Part shown: positions 53,587 through 64,000 of the stretch, in pieces | Layout: every line of letters starts with the position of its first letter | Numbering within the stretch: the first letter of the stretch is position 1 | Source of the DNA: Aristolochia californica | Lineage: Eukaryota > Streptophyta > Magnoliopsida > Piperales > Aristolochiaceae | Direction: 5' to 3' | NCBI GenBank assembly: GCA_029961685.1 | Contig: JARWKL010000010.1 | Coordinates: 17,319,931-17,383,930, forward strand | Length of the DNA: 64,000 nucleotides | Translations under genes and position numbers: made by a program | The notes under the pieces: generated by a model | Seen by the model: only the letters and a program-made list of their open reading frames with translations | What the model was told of the DNA's origin: nothing | Database searches by the model: none

Positions 53587-53592
53587 CATGTT
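53550..53592. repeat. Palindrome cluster of the monomer (example copy)
   Basis: Within 43 bp lie AACATGTT (53550-53557), overlapping GCATGC and ATGCAT (53562-53569), and a second AACATGTT (53585-53592). The two 8-bp palindromes start 35 bp apart. The same arrangement recurs in most monomers across the window, and the middle element is sometimes changed to CTTGCAT. This is a sequence observation; any protein-binding or structural role is speculative. Confidence 0.7.
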
Positions 53593-54634
53593 AGGATCAG
53601 TTAGAAGTCTCTTTCCTACAAAATATATTAGGGGTTGTACTAGTGGAATTTCCCAAACATGGATAACAAAACTTTGGAGTTCATTTTTAGTGCGTAAAAT
53701 AATTTTCTTCACTTACATTTATAAAAGTTTTCAAATTCTTTTTCATACATAAACTCTAAAATTTTAATTTTGTTGTGATCTTATATCTTACTTGTTTAAG
53801 AGAAAAATGGGAGAGTGAAAACACAAGTTTGGATCCATAAAAAATAAAATTTCAACATCCAAAAAGGAAATGCACAAATGCTGAGAGATATAATTCCAAA
53901 GAGTATCTGTGATTTTTAAGGATAGGCAAAAAGTGGGATGTTTGGCTCCAGTAAATATCCAACCATATGTTAACTTGAGAATTTAATTTTTTCTACTCCT
54001 TGAAATTTTTGGATCCTTAGGCCACTTGCATCCTAACATGTTTCTGTCTTGCATATCCACCACACTTAAAACATGTTAGGATCAGTTAGAAGTCTCTTTC
54101 CTATCAAATCTATTAGGGGTTGTACTAGTGGAATTTCCCTAACATGGATAACAAAATATTGGAGTTCATTTTTAGAGCGTGAAATAATTTTCTTCTCTTA
54201 AATTAATTATAGTCTTCAAATTCTTTTGCATACATAAACTCTAAAATTTTCATTTTGTTGTGATCTTATATCTTTTTTGTTTACGAGAAAAATGGGTGAG
54301 TGAAAACTCAAGTTTGGATCAGAAAAAATAATTTGAACAACCAAAATGGAAATGCACAAATGTTGAGAGAGATAATTCAAAAAAGTATCTGGGATTTTAA
54401 GAATAGGCAAAAAGTGGGTTGTTTGGCTCCAATAAATATCCAACCACACGTTTACTTGAGAATTTAATTTTTTCTACTTCTAGAAATTTTTCGATCTTTA
54501 GGCCACTTGTATCCTCAACATGTTTCTTGCATACGTATCCACCTCATTTAAAACAAGTTAGGATCAGTTAGAAGTCTCTTTCCTCTAATATCTTTTAGGC
54601 GTTGTACTAGTGGAATTTCCCAAACTTGGATCAT

Positions 54635-54787
54635 ATTTTTCAAATTCTTTTGCATACATAAACTTACATTTATCATAGTTTTCAAATTCTTTTGCATACA
54701 TAAACTTACATTTATCATAGTTTTCAAATATCTTTTGCATACATAAACTTACATTTATCATAGTTTTCAAATTCTTTTGCATACATA
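54635..54787. repeat. 42-bp minisatellite inside one monomer
   Basis: Three full units start at 54661, 54703 and 54746, each AACTTACATTTATCATAG plus TTTTCAAATTCTTTTGCATA and a 4-bp tail. A partial unit precedes them, and the normal AACTCTAAA sequence follows at 54788. The unit is the monomer's own segment, amplified after a join of CATAAACT to CTTACATT. About 50 bp of the monomer upstream (the TTTGGAGTTC to TTCTTCAC part) is missing. The minus-strand reading frame across it is only a by-product. Confidence 0.92.
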
Positions 54788-57700
54788 AACTCTAAATTTT
54801 TCATTTTGTTGTGATGTTATATCTTTTTTGTTTAAGAGAAAAATGGGAGAGTGAAAACTCAAGTTTGGATCTGAAAAAAATAAAAGTTGAACATCCAAAA
54901 TTGAAATACACATATGCTCAGAGTGATAATTCCAAAAAGTTTCTGTGATTTTTAAGGATAGGCAAAAAGTGGGTGGTTTGGCTCCGGTAAATATGCAACC
55001 ACACATTAACTTGAGAATTTAATTTTTTCTACTCCATGAAATTTTTTGATCATTAGGGCACTTGCATCCTCAACATGTTTCTGGCTTGCATATCCACCAC
55101 ACTTAAAACATGTTAGGATCAGTTACAAGTCTCTTTCCTACAAAATCTATTAGTGTTTGTACTAGTGGAATTTCCTTAACATGGATAACAGAACATTGGA
55201 GTTCATTTTTAGTGTGTGAAATAATTTTCTTCTCTTACATTTATAATAGTTTTCAAACTCTTTTGCCTACATAAACTCTAAAATTTTCATTTATTTGTGA
55301 TCTTTTATCTTTTTTGGTTACGAGAAAAATGGCAGAGTGAAAACTCTAGTTTGGATCTGAAAAAAAAAATTTGTACATCCAAAATGGAAATGCACAAATG
55401 TTGAGAGAGATAATTCCAAAAAGTATCTGTGATTTTTAAGGATAGGCAAAAAGTGGGTTGTTTGGCTCTGGTAAATATCCAACCATTAACTTGAGAATTT
55501 CATTTTTTCTACTCCTTGAAATTTTTGGATCACTAGCCCACTTGAATCCTCAACATGTTTCTGGCTTGCATATCCACCACACTTAAAACATGTAAGGATT
55601 AGTTAGAAGCCTCTTTCCAATAAAATATATTAGGGGTTGTACTAATGGAATTTCCCAAACATGGATAGCAAAACTTTGGAGTTCATTTTTAGTGCGTGAA
55701 ATAATTTTCTTCACTTATATTTGTTATATTTTTCAAATTCTTTTGCATACATAAATTCTAATATTTTCATTTTGTTGTGAGTTTTTCTCTTTTTTGTTTA
55801 CGAGAAAAATGAGAGAGTGAAAAATCAAGTTTGGATCTAAAGAAAAAAAATTCGAACTTCCAAAATGGAAATATGCACAAATAGTGAGAGAGATAATTCC
55901 AAAAAGTTTTTGTGATTTTTAATGATTGGTAAATAGTGGGTTGTTTGGCTCTGGTAAATATCCAACCACAAGTGAACTCTAGAATTTAATTTTTTATACT
56001 CCTTGAAATTTTGGGATCCTTAGGCCACTTCCATCCTCAACATATTTCTGACATGCATATCTACCACATTTAAAACATGTTAGGATCAGTTAGAAGTCCC
56101 TGCCCTATCAAATCTATTGGGTTGTACTGGTGGAATTTCCCTAACATGGATAACAAACCATTGGAGTTCATATTTAGTGAGTGAAATAATTTTCTTCTCT
56201 TACATTTATAATAGTTTTTAAACTCTTTTGCATACATAAACTCTAAAATTTTCATTTTCTTGTGATCTGATATCTTTTTTGGTAGCGAGAAAAATGCGAG
56301 AGTGAAAACTCAAGTTTGGATCAGAAAAAAAATTTGAACATCCAAAATGGAAATGCACAAATGCTGAGAGAGATAATTCCAAAAATGTTCTATGATTTTT
56401 AAGGATAGGCGAAAAGTGGGGGTTTTGGCTTCAGTAAATATCCAACCACACGTTAACTTCAGAATTTAATTTTTTCTACTCGGAATTTTTGGATCATTAG
56501 GCTACATTCATCCTCATCATGTTTCTGGCATGCAAATCCACCACATTTAAAACATGTTAGGATCACTTAGAAGTCTCTTTCCTATAAAATCTATTAGGGG
56601 GTTGTACTAGTGTAATTTCCCAAACATAGATAACAAAACTTTGGAGTTCATTTTTAGTGAGTGAAATAATTTTCTTCACTTACATTTATTATAGTTTTCA
56701 AATTCTTTTGCATACATAAACTCTAAAATTTTCGTTTTGTTTGTATCTTATATCTTTTTTTGGTTACGAGAAAAATGGGAGAGTGAAAACTCAAGTTTGG
56801 ATCTGAAAAAATAATTTGAACATCCAAAATGCAAATGCACAAATGCTAACAGAGATAATTTAAAAAAGTATCTGTGATTTTTAAAGATAGGCGAAAAGTA
56901 GGTTGTTTGGCTCCGGTAAATATCCAACCACACTTTAACTTCAGAATTTCAATTTTCTACTCCTTGAAATTTTTGGATCATTAGGCCACTTGCATCCTCA
57001 TTTTGTTTTTTGGATGCAAATCCACCACATTTAAAACATGTTGGGATAGTTAGAAGTCTCTTTCCTATAAAATCTATTAGGGGTTGTGCTAGTGGAATTT
57101 CCCAAACATGGATAACAAAACTTTTGAAGTTCAGTTTTAGAGCGTGAAATAATTTTCTTCTCTTACATTTATAATAGTTTTCAAACAATTTTGCATACAT
57201 AAACTCTAAAATTTTCATTTTGTTGTCATCTTATTTCTTTTTTGGTTGCCAAAAAAATGGGAGAGTGAAAACTCAAGTTTGGATCTGAAAAAAATAAATT
57301 GAACATCCAAAATGGAAATGCACAAATGCTGAGAGAGATAATTCCAAAAATTATCTGTGATTTTTAAGGATAGGCAAAAAGTGGGATGTTTGGCTCCGGT
57401 AAATATCGAACCACACGTGAACTTGAGAATTTAATTTTTTCTACTCGAAATTTTTGGATCCTTAGGCCACGTGCATCCTCAACATGTTTCTGGCATGCAT
57501 ATCCACCACATTTAAAACATGTTAAGATCAGTTAGAAGTCTCTTTCCTATAAAATTTGTTAGGGGTTGTACTAGTGGAATATCCCAAACATGGATAACAA
57601 AACTTTGGAGTTCATTTTTAGTGCATGAAATAATTTTCTTCACTTAAATTTACTATAGTTTTCAAATTCTTTTGCATACATAAACTCTAAAATTTTCATT

Positions 57701-60414
57701 TTGTTGTGATCATATATCTTTTTTGTTTACGAGAAAAATGAGAGAGTACTCAAATTTGGTTCAGAATAAAATAAAATTTGAACATCCAAAATGGAAAAGC
57801 CCAAATGCTGAGAGAGACAATTCCAAAAAGTATCTGTGATTTTTAAGGATAGGCAAAAAGTGGGTTGTTTAGCTCCGGTAAATATCCAACCACACGTTAA
57901 CTTGAGAATTTAATTTTTTGTTCATTAGGCCAATTGCATCCTCAACATGTTTCTGGCATGCATATCTACCACATTTGAAACATGTTAGGATTAGTTAGAA
58001 GTCTCTTTCCTACAAAATATATTAGGGGTTGTACTAGTGGAATTTCCCAAACCTGGATAACAAAACATTGGAGTTCATTTTTACAGCGTGAAATAATTTT
58101 CTTCACTTACATTTATTATAGTTTTCAAATTCTTTTGCATACATAAACTCTAAAATTTTCATTTTGTTGTGATCTTATATCTTTTTTTTATGAGAAAAAT
58201 GGGAGAGTGAAAACTCAAGATTTGATCTGAAAAAAATAAAATTTGAACATCCAAAATGGAAATGCTCAAATGCTGAAAGGGATAATTCCAAAAAGTATCT
58301 GTGATTTTTAAGGATAGGAAAAAAGTGGGTTGTTTGGCTCTGATAAATATCCAACCACACGTTAACTTAAGAATTTAATTTTTTCTGCTCCGTTAAAATT
58401 TTGGATCATTAGGCCACTTGCATCCTCAACATGTTTCTGGCATGCATATCCACCACATTTAAAACATGTTATGATCAGTCAGAAGTCTCTTTCCAGTAAA
58501 ATCTATTGGAGGTTGTACAAGTGGAATTTCCCAAACATGGATAACAAAATTTGGAGTTCATTTTTAGTGCGTGAAATAATTTTCTTCACTTACATTTATT
58601 ATATTTTTCAAATTCTTTTGCAAAAATAAACTCTAAAATTTTAATTTTGTTATGATCTTATATCTTTTTTGGTTACAAGAAAAATACGAGAGTGAAAACT
58701 CAAGTTTGTTTCTGAAAAAAATAAAATTTGAACATCCAAAATGGAAATGCCCAAATGCTGAGAGAGATAATTCCAAAAAGTATTTGTGATTTTTAAGTGT
58801 AGGCAAAAAGTGGGATGTTTGGCTCCGGTAAATATCCCACCACACGTTAACTTGAGAATTTAATATTTTCTACTCCTTGAAATTTTTGGATCCTTAGGCT
58901 ACTTGCATCCTCAACATGTTTCGGGCATGCATATCCACCACATTTAAAACATGTTAAGATCAGTTAGAAGTTTCTTTCCTATAAAATCTATTGGGGGTTG
59001 TACAAGTGGAATTTCCCAAACATGGATAAAAAAACTTTGGAGTTCATTTTTAGTGCGTGAAATAATTTTCTTCAATTACATTTAATATAGTTTTCAAATT
59101 CTTTTGCATACATCAACTCAAAAATTTTCATTTTGTTGTGATCATATATCTTTTTTTTTTTACGAGAAAAATGAGAGAGTACTCCAATTTGGTTCTGAAT
59201 AAAATAAAATTTGAACATCCAAAAAGGAAATGCACAAATGCTGAGAGGGACAATTCCAAAAAGTATCTGTGACTTTTAAGGATAAGCAAAAAGTGGGTTG
59301 TTTAGCTCCGGTAAATATCCAACCACATGTTAACTTGAGAATTTAATTTTTTGTATTCCTTGAAATTTTTGGATCATTAGGCCAATTGCATCCTCAACAA
59401 ATTTCTGGCATGCATATCCACCACATTTGAAACATGTTAGGATCAGTTAGAAGTCTCTTTCCTACAAAATATATTAGGGGTTGTACTAGTGGAATTTCCC
59501 AAACATGGATAACAAAACTTTGGAGTTCATTTTTAGTGCGTCAAATAATTTTCTTCACTTACATTTATAATAGTTTTCAAATTCTTTTGCATACATAAAC
59601 TCTAAAATTTTCATTTTGTTGTGATCTTATATCTTTCTTTGTTAAGAGAAAAATGGGAGAGTGAAAACACAAGTTTGTATCCAAAAAAAATAAAATTTCA
59701 ACATCCAAAAAGGAAATGCACAAATGTTGAGAGTTATAATTCCAAAGAGTATCAATGATTTTTAAGGATAGGTAAAAAGTGGGATGTTTGGCTCCAGTAA
59801 ATATCCAACCACTTGTTAACTTGTGAATTTAATTTTTTCTACTCAAAATTTTTGGATCCTTAGCCTACTTGCATCCTAACATGTTTCTGTCTTGCATATC
59901 CACCACACTTAAAACATGTTAGGATCAGTTAGAAGTCTCTTTCCTATCAAATCTATTAGGGGTTGCACTAGTGGAATTTCCACAACATGGATAACAAAAC
60001 AATGGAGTTCATATTTAGAGCGTGAAATAATTTTCTTCTCTTAAATTAATTGTAGTCTTCAAATTCTTTTGCATACATAAACTCTAAAATTTTCATTCTG
60101 TTGGGATCTTATATCTTTTCTGTTTACGAGAAAAATGGGAGAGTGAAAACTCAAGTTTGGATCAGAAAAAAAAATTTGAACAACCAAAATGGAAATGCAC
60201 AAATGTTGAGAGAGATAATTCAAAAAGAATCTGGGATTTTAAGAATAGGAAAAAAGTGGGTTGTTTGGCTCCGATAAATATCCAACAACGCGTTAACTTG
60301 AGAATTTAATTTTTTCTACTCCCTTAAATTTTTGGATCATTAGGCCAATATCATCCTCAACATGTTTATGGCATGCATATCCACCACATTTGAAACATGT
60401 TAGGATCAGTTAGA

Positions 60415-60432
60415 AGTCTCTTTTTTTTGTGA
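60415..60432. other. Deletion junction in a monomer (~155 bp lost)
   Basis: GAAGTCTC joins a T-run and GTGATCTTG. The equivalent region of the sister copy (33547-33700) is intact and has a long T-run that could provide the homology. Confidence 0.8.
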
Positions 60433-63400
60433 TCTTGTATCTTTTTTGTTTACGACAAAAATGGGAGAGTGAAAACTCAAGTTTGGATCTAAAAAAAAAT
60501 TTGAACATCCAAAATGGAAATGCACAAATGCTGAGAGACATAATTCCAAAAAGTATCTGTGATTTTTAAGGATTGGCAAAAAGTGGGTTGTTTGGATCAG
60601 GTAAATATCCAACCACACTTTAACTTGAGAATTCAATATTTTCTACTTCTTGAAATTTTTGGATCATTTGGCCACTTGCATCCTCAACATGTTTCTAGCA
60701 TGCATATCCACCACATTTAAAATATGTTAGAATCAGTTAGAAGGCTCTTTCCTATAAAATCTATTAGGGGTTGTACTAGTGGAATTTCCCAAACATGGAT
60801 AACAAAACTTTGGAGTTCTTTTTTAGTGCGTGAAATAATTTTTTTCACTTAAATTTATTACAGTTTTCAAATTCTTTTGCATACATAAAATCTAAAATTT
60901 TCATTTTGTTGTGATCTTATAACTTTTTTTTTTACGAGAAAAATGGGAGAGTGAAAACTTAAGTTTGGATATGAAAAAAAAAAATTTGAACATCCAAAAT
61001 GGAAATGCACAAATGATGAGAAAGATAATTCCAAAAAGTATCTGTGATTTTTAAGGATAGGCAAAAAGTGGCTTGTTTAGCTCCGGTAAATATCCAACCA
61101 CACATTAACTTTAGAATTTAATTTTTTCTTCTCCTTGAAATTTTTGGATCATTAGGCCACTTGCATCCTCAACACGTTTCTGGCATGCGTATCTACCACA
61201 TTTAAAACCTGTTAGGATCAATTAGAAGTCGCTTTCCTATAAAATCTATTAGGGGTTGGACTAGTGAAATTTCCCAAACATGGATAACAAAACTTTGCAG
61301 TTCATTTTTTGTGCGTGAAATAATTTTCTTCACTTACATTTGTTATAGTTTTCAAATTCTTTGGCATACATAAACTCTAAAATTTTTAATTTTTTTTAAT
61401 TTAATATCTTTTTTTTTTACGAGAAAAATGGGAGAGTAAAAACTCAAGCTCAAATCTGAAAAAAAAAATTGTACATCAAAAATGGAAATGCACAAATGCT
61501 GAGAGAGATAATTCCAAAATTTATCTGTGATTTTTAAGGATAGGCAGAAAGTGGGTTGTTTGCCTCTGTTAAATATCCAGCAACACCTTACCTTAAGAAT
61601 TTACTTTTTTCTACTCCTTGAAATTTTTGGATCATTAGGCCATTTGCATCCTCAACATGTTTCTGGCATGCATATCCCCAACATTTAAAACATGTTAGGA
61701 TCAGTAGAAGAAACTTTCCTATAAAATCTATTAGGGGTTGTTCTAGTGGAATTTTCCAAACATGGATAACAAAACTTTGGAGATGATTTTTAGTGCGTGA
61801 AATAATTTTCTTCACTTACATTTAGTATATTTTTCAAATTCTTTTCCATACATAAACTCTAAAATTTTCGTTTTGTTGTGATCTTATATCTTTTTTGTTT
61901 ATGAGAAAAAAGGGAGAGTGAAAACTCAAGTTTGGATTTGAAAAAAAAAAATTGAACATCCAAAAGTCAATGCACAAATGCTGAGAGAGATAATTTAAAA
62001 AAGTAAATGTAATTTTAAGGATAGGCAAAAAGTTGGTTGTTTGGCTCCGATAAATATCCAACCACACGTTAACTTGAGAATTTAATTTTTTCTACTCCTT
62101 GAAATTTTTAGATCATTATGCCACTTGCATCCACAACATGTTTTTGGCTAGCATATCAACAACAGTTTAAACATGTTAGGATCACTTGGAAGTCTCTTTC
62201 CCATCAAATCTATTAGGGGTTGTACTAGTGGAATTTCCCAAACATGGATAAAATAACTTTGGAGTTCATTTCTAGTGTGTGAAATAATTTTCTTCACTTA
62301 CATTTATTATAGTTTTCAAATTCTTTCGCATACTTAAACTCTAAAATTTTCATTTTGTTGTGATCTTGTATCTTTTTTGTTTACGAGAAAAATAGGAGAG
62401 TGAAAACTCAAGTTTGGATCTGAAAAAATAATTTGAACATCCAAAATGGAAATGCACAAATGCTCAAAGAGATAATTGCAAAAAGTATATGTGATTTTTT
62501 AGAATAGGCAAAAAGTGGGTTGTTTGGCTCCGGTAAATATCGAACCACTTGTGAACTTGAGAATTTAATTTTTTCTACTCCTTGAAATTTTTGGATCATT
62601 AGGCGACTTGCATCCTCAACATGTTTCTGGCAAGCATATCCACCACAGTTAAAACATGTTAGGATCAGTTAGAAGTCTATTTCCTATCAAATCTATTGGG
62701 GGTTGTACTAGTGGAATTTCCCAAACAAGGATAACAAAACATTGGAGTTCATTTTTAGTGCGTGAAATAATTTTCTTCTCTTACATTTATTATAGTTTTC
62801 AAATTCTTTTGCATACATAAGCTCTAAAATTTTCATTTTGTTGTGTTCTTATATCTTTTTAGTTTACAAGAAAATGGGAGAGTGAAAGCTCAAGTTTGGA
62901 TCTGAAAAAAAAAAATTGAACATCCAAAATGGAAATGCACAAAAGCTGAATGAGTTTATACCAAAAGTATCAGTGAATTTTATGGATAGGCAAAAAGTGG
63001 GTTGTTCGGCTCTGGTAAATATCCAACCACTTGTTAACTTGAGAATTTAAGTTTTTCTACTCCTTGAAATTTTAGGATCATTAGGCCACTTGCATCCTCC
63101 ACATGTTTCTGGCATGCATATCCGCCACATTTAAAACATGTTAGGATTAGTTAGAAGTCATTTTCTTATAAAATCTATTGGTGCTTGTAGTAGTGGAATT
63201 TCCCAGACATGGATAACAAAACTTTGGAGTTATTTTTAATGCGTGAAATAATTTTCTTCACTTAATTTTATTATAGTTTTCAAATTCTTTTGCATACATA
63301 AACTCAAAAATTTTCATTTTACTGTGATCTTATATCTTTTTTTGTTTACAAGAAAAATGGGAGAGTGACAACTCAAGTTTGGATCTCAAAAAAAATTTGC

Positions 63401-63530
63401 ACATCCAAAATGGAAATGCACAAATGCTGAGGGAGATAATTCCAAAAAGTATCTGTGATTTTTAAGGATTGGCAAAAAGTAGGTTGTTGGCTTCGGTAAA
63501 TATCCAACCACAAGTTATCTTGAGAATTTA
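60420..63530 (+). repeat. Satellite block F, copy 2
   Basis: Second copy of 33700-36780. Its left edge coincides with a monomer that has lost about 155 bp (junction at about 60421), and its right edge lies about 215 bp before the inversion junction. Confidence 0.85.
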
Positions 63531-63720
63531 AGTTTTGGATCTTAGGCAACTTGCATCAACAACATGTTTCTGGCTTGCATATCCACCACACTTGAAACAT
63601 CTTAGGACCAATTGGAATTCTCTTTCCGATCAAATCTATTAGGGGTTGTACTAATGGAATTTCCCAAATGTGGATAACAAAACTTTGGAGTTCATTTTTA
63701 GTGCATGAAATAATTTTCTT

Positions 63721-63730
63721 CACTTAAACT
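63721..63730. other. 36-bp deletion next to the inversion
   Basis: CACTTAAACTCTC replaces the usual CACTTACATTTATTATAG to CATACTTAAACTCTC stretch. The closely related monomer at 40197-40432 has ACTTA at 40369 and 40405, exactly 36 bp apart, which explains the loss by a 5-bp direct repeat. Confidence 0.82.
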
Positions 63731-63745
63731 CTCAAATTTTCATTT

Positions 63746-64000
63746 AGAAAAAATTAAATTCTCAAGTGGTTGGATATTTACCAGAGCCAAACAACCCACT
63801 TTTTGCCTATCCTTAAAAATCACAAATACTTTTTGGAATTATATCTCCCAGCATTTGTGTATTCCCATTTTGGATGTTCAAATTTTTTCTTTTTCAGGTC
63901 CAAACTTGGGACTACCATTTTTCGTCGTAAACAAAAAAGATATCAGATCGCAACAAAATGAAAATTTTAGAGTTCATGTGTGCAAAAAAATTTGACAACT
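63746..64000 (-). repeat. Satellite in inverted orientation at the window end
   Basis: From 63746 the sequence is the reverse complement of the monomer. TGGTTGGATATTTACC, CAACCCACTTTTTGCCTATC and CATTTTGGATGTTCAAAT are the complements of the forward landmarks and occur in the order expected for minus-strand satellite. The copy is more diverged than its neighbours; for example it lacks 8 bases including the GTTAAC site next to the junction. The segment runs off the window, so the length of the inverted tract is unknown. Confidence 0.95.

Larger units (their letters stand above)
52428..53884 (+). repeat. Three-monomer tandem unit II, copy 2
   Basis: Abuts copy 1. The copy-1 end and copy-2 end both carry GGATCCA with ATTTCAACATCCAAAAAGG. 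After 53884 the continuing sequence (GATATAATTCC) is the original neighbour instead of GAGTTAATTCC. Confidence 0.87.
23125..63745 (+). repeat. Satellite array, right segment (same monomer and orientation, about 84 copies)
   Basis: The satellite continues after the inserted element in the same orientation and exact phase. The monomer is still about 484 bp; for example the CATGTTAGGA landmark at 43141 recurs at 43627. Subfamilies with TGTTTCTGTCTTGCATATCC and with TACAAAATATATTAGGGG are frequent here and appear absent or rare in the first 20 kb, so the two sides have partly separate amplification histories. Apart from local deletions, a 42-bp minisatellite and one complex insertion (listed separately), I see no non-satellite sequence and no gene in these 40 kb. 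Confidence 0.97.

Noticed and set aside
63770..63961. Plus-strand ORF with the MDIYQSQTTHFLPILKNH reading
   Set aside because: It is the usual minus-strand satellite frame, appearing on the plus strand because the array is inverted here.
1..64000. CRISPR-like regularly spaced repeats
   Set aside because: The whole 484-bp unit is repeated, with no short repeat/unique spacer pattern, and the setting is eukaryotic.

Overview
This window is almost entirely a plant-type satellite DNA array. A strongly AT-rich monomer of about 484 bp is repeated head-to-tail about 129 times (lengths counted between landmark motifs are mostly 481-486 bp). I find no protein-coding gene, tRNA, rRNA, CRISPR array or bacterial-style operon. 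The many 60-100 codon ORFs are the same one or two stop-free stretches of the monomer seen again and again, mostly on the minus strand, and I do not call them genes. The satellite structure and an embedded plant-style LTR point to a flowering plant nuclear genome, probably constitutive heterochromatin (pericentromeric, subtelomeric or a knob). The species and the satellite family name cannot be read from the sequence.

Layout. 1-21468: satellite, forward orientation, rich in a subfamily carrying the landmarks GGCCTCTTGC and GCATGCACATCC, with long internal duplications at offsets of about 6.7-8.7 kb. 21469-23124: the only foreign DNA, a 1656-bp element starting TG, ending CA and flanked by a perfect 5-bp direct repeat (ATCTC). 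It is best read as a solo LTR of a retrotransposon on the minus strand. 23125-63745: satellite resumes in the same phase and orientation, dominated by other subfamilies (for example TGTTTCTGTCTTGCATATCC). It holds two clear two-copy tandem duplications of three-monomer units (about 1456 bp), a 42-bp minisatellite inside one monomer, several microhomology deletions and one complex templated-looking insertion. 63746-64000: orientation flips, and the rest of the window is satellite on the minus strand, so the window ends just past an inversion junction.

The parts do not form a pathway. What they record is array history: nested duplication of monomer blocks (3-mers, 6-mers, blocks of many kb, and collinear segments 26-28 kb apart), small deletions at short direct repeats, one retrotransposon insertion later reduced to a solo LTR, and one inversion. 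The most useful items for follow-up are the inversion junction, the solo LTR with its exact target site, the rearrangements shared between distant monomers that date the duplications, and the conserved palindrome cluster in each monomer. All alignments were done by eye, so block edges are approximate unless a junction base is given.
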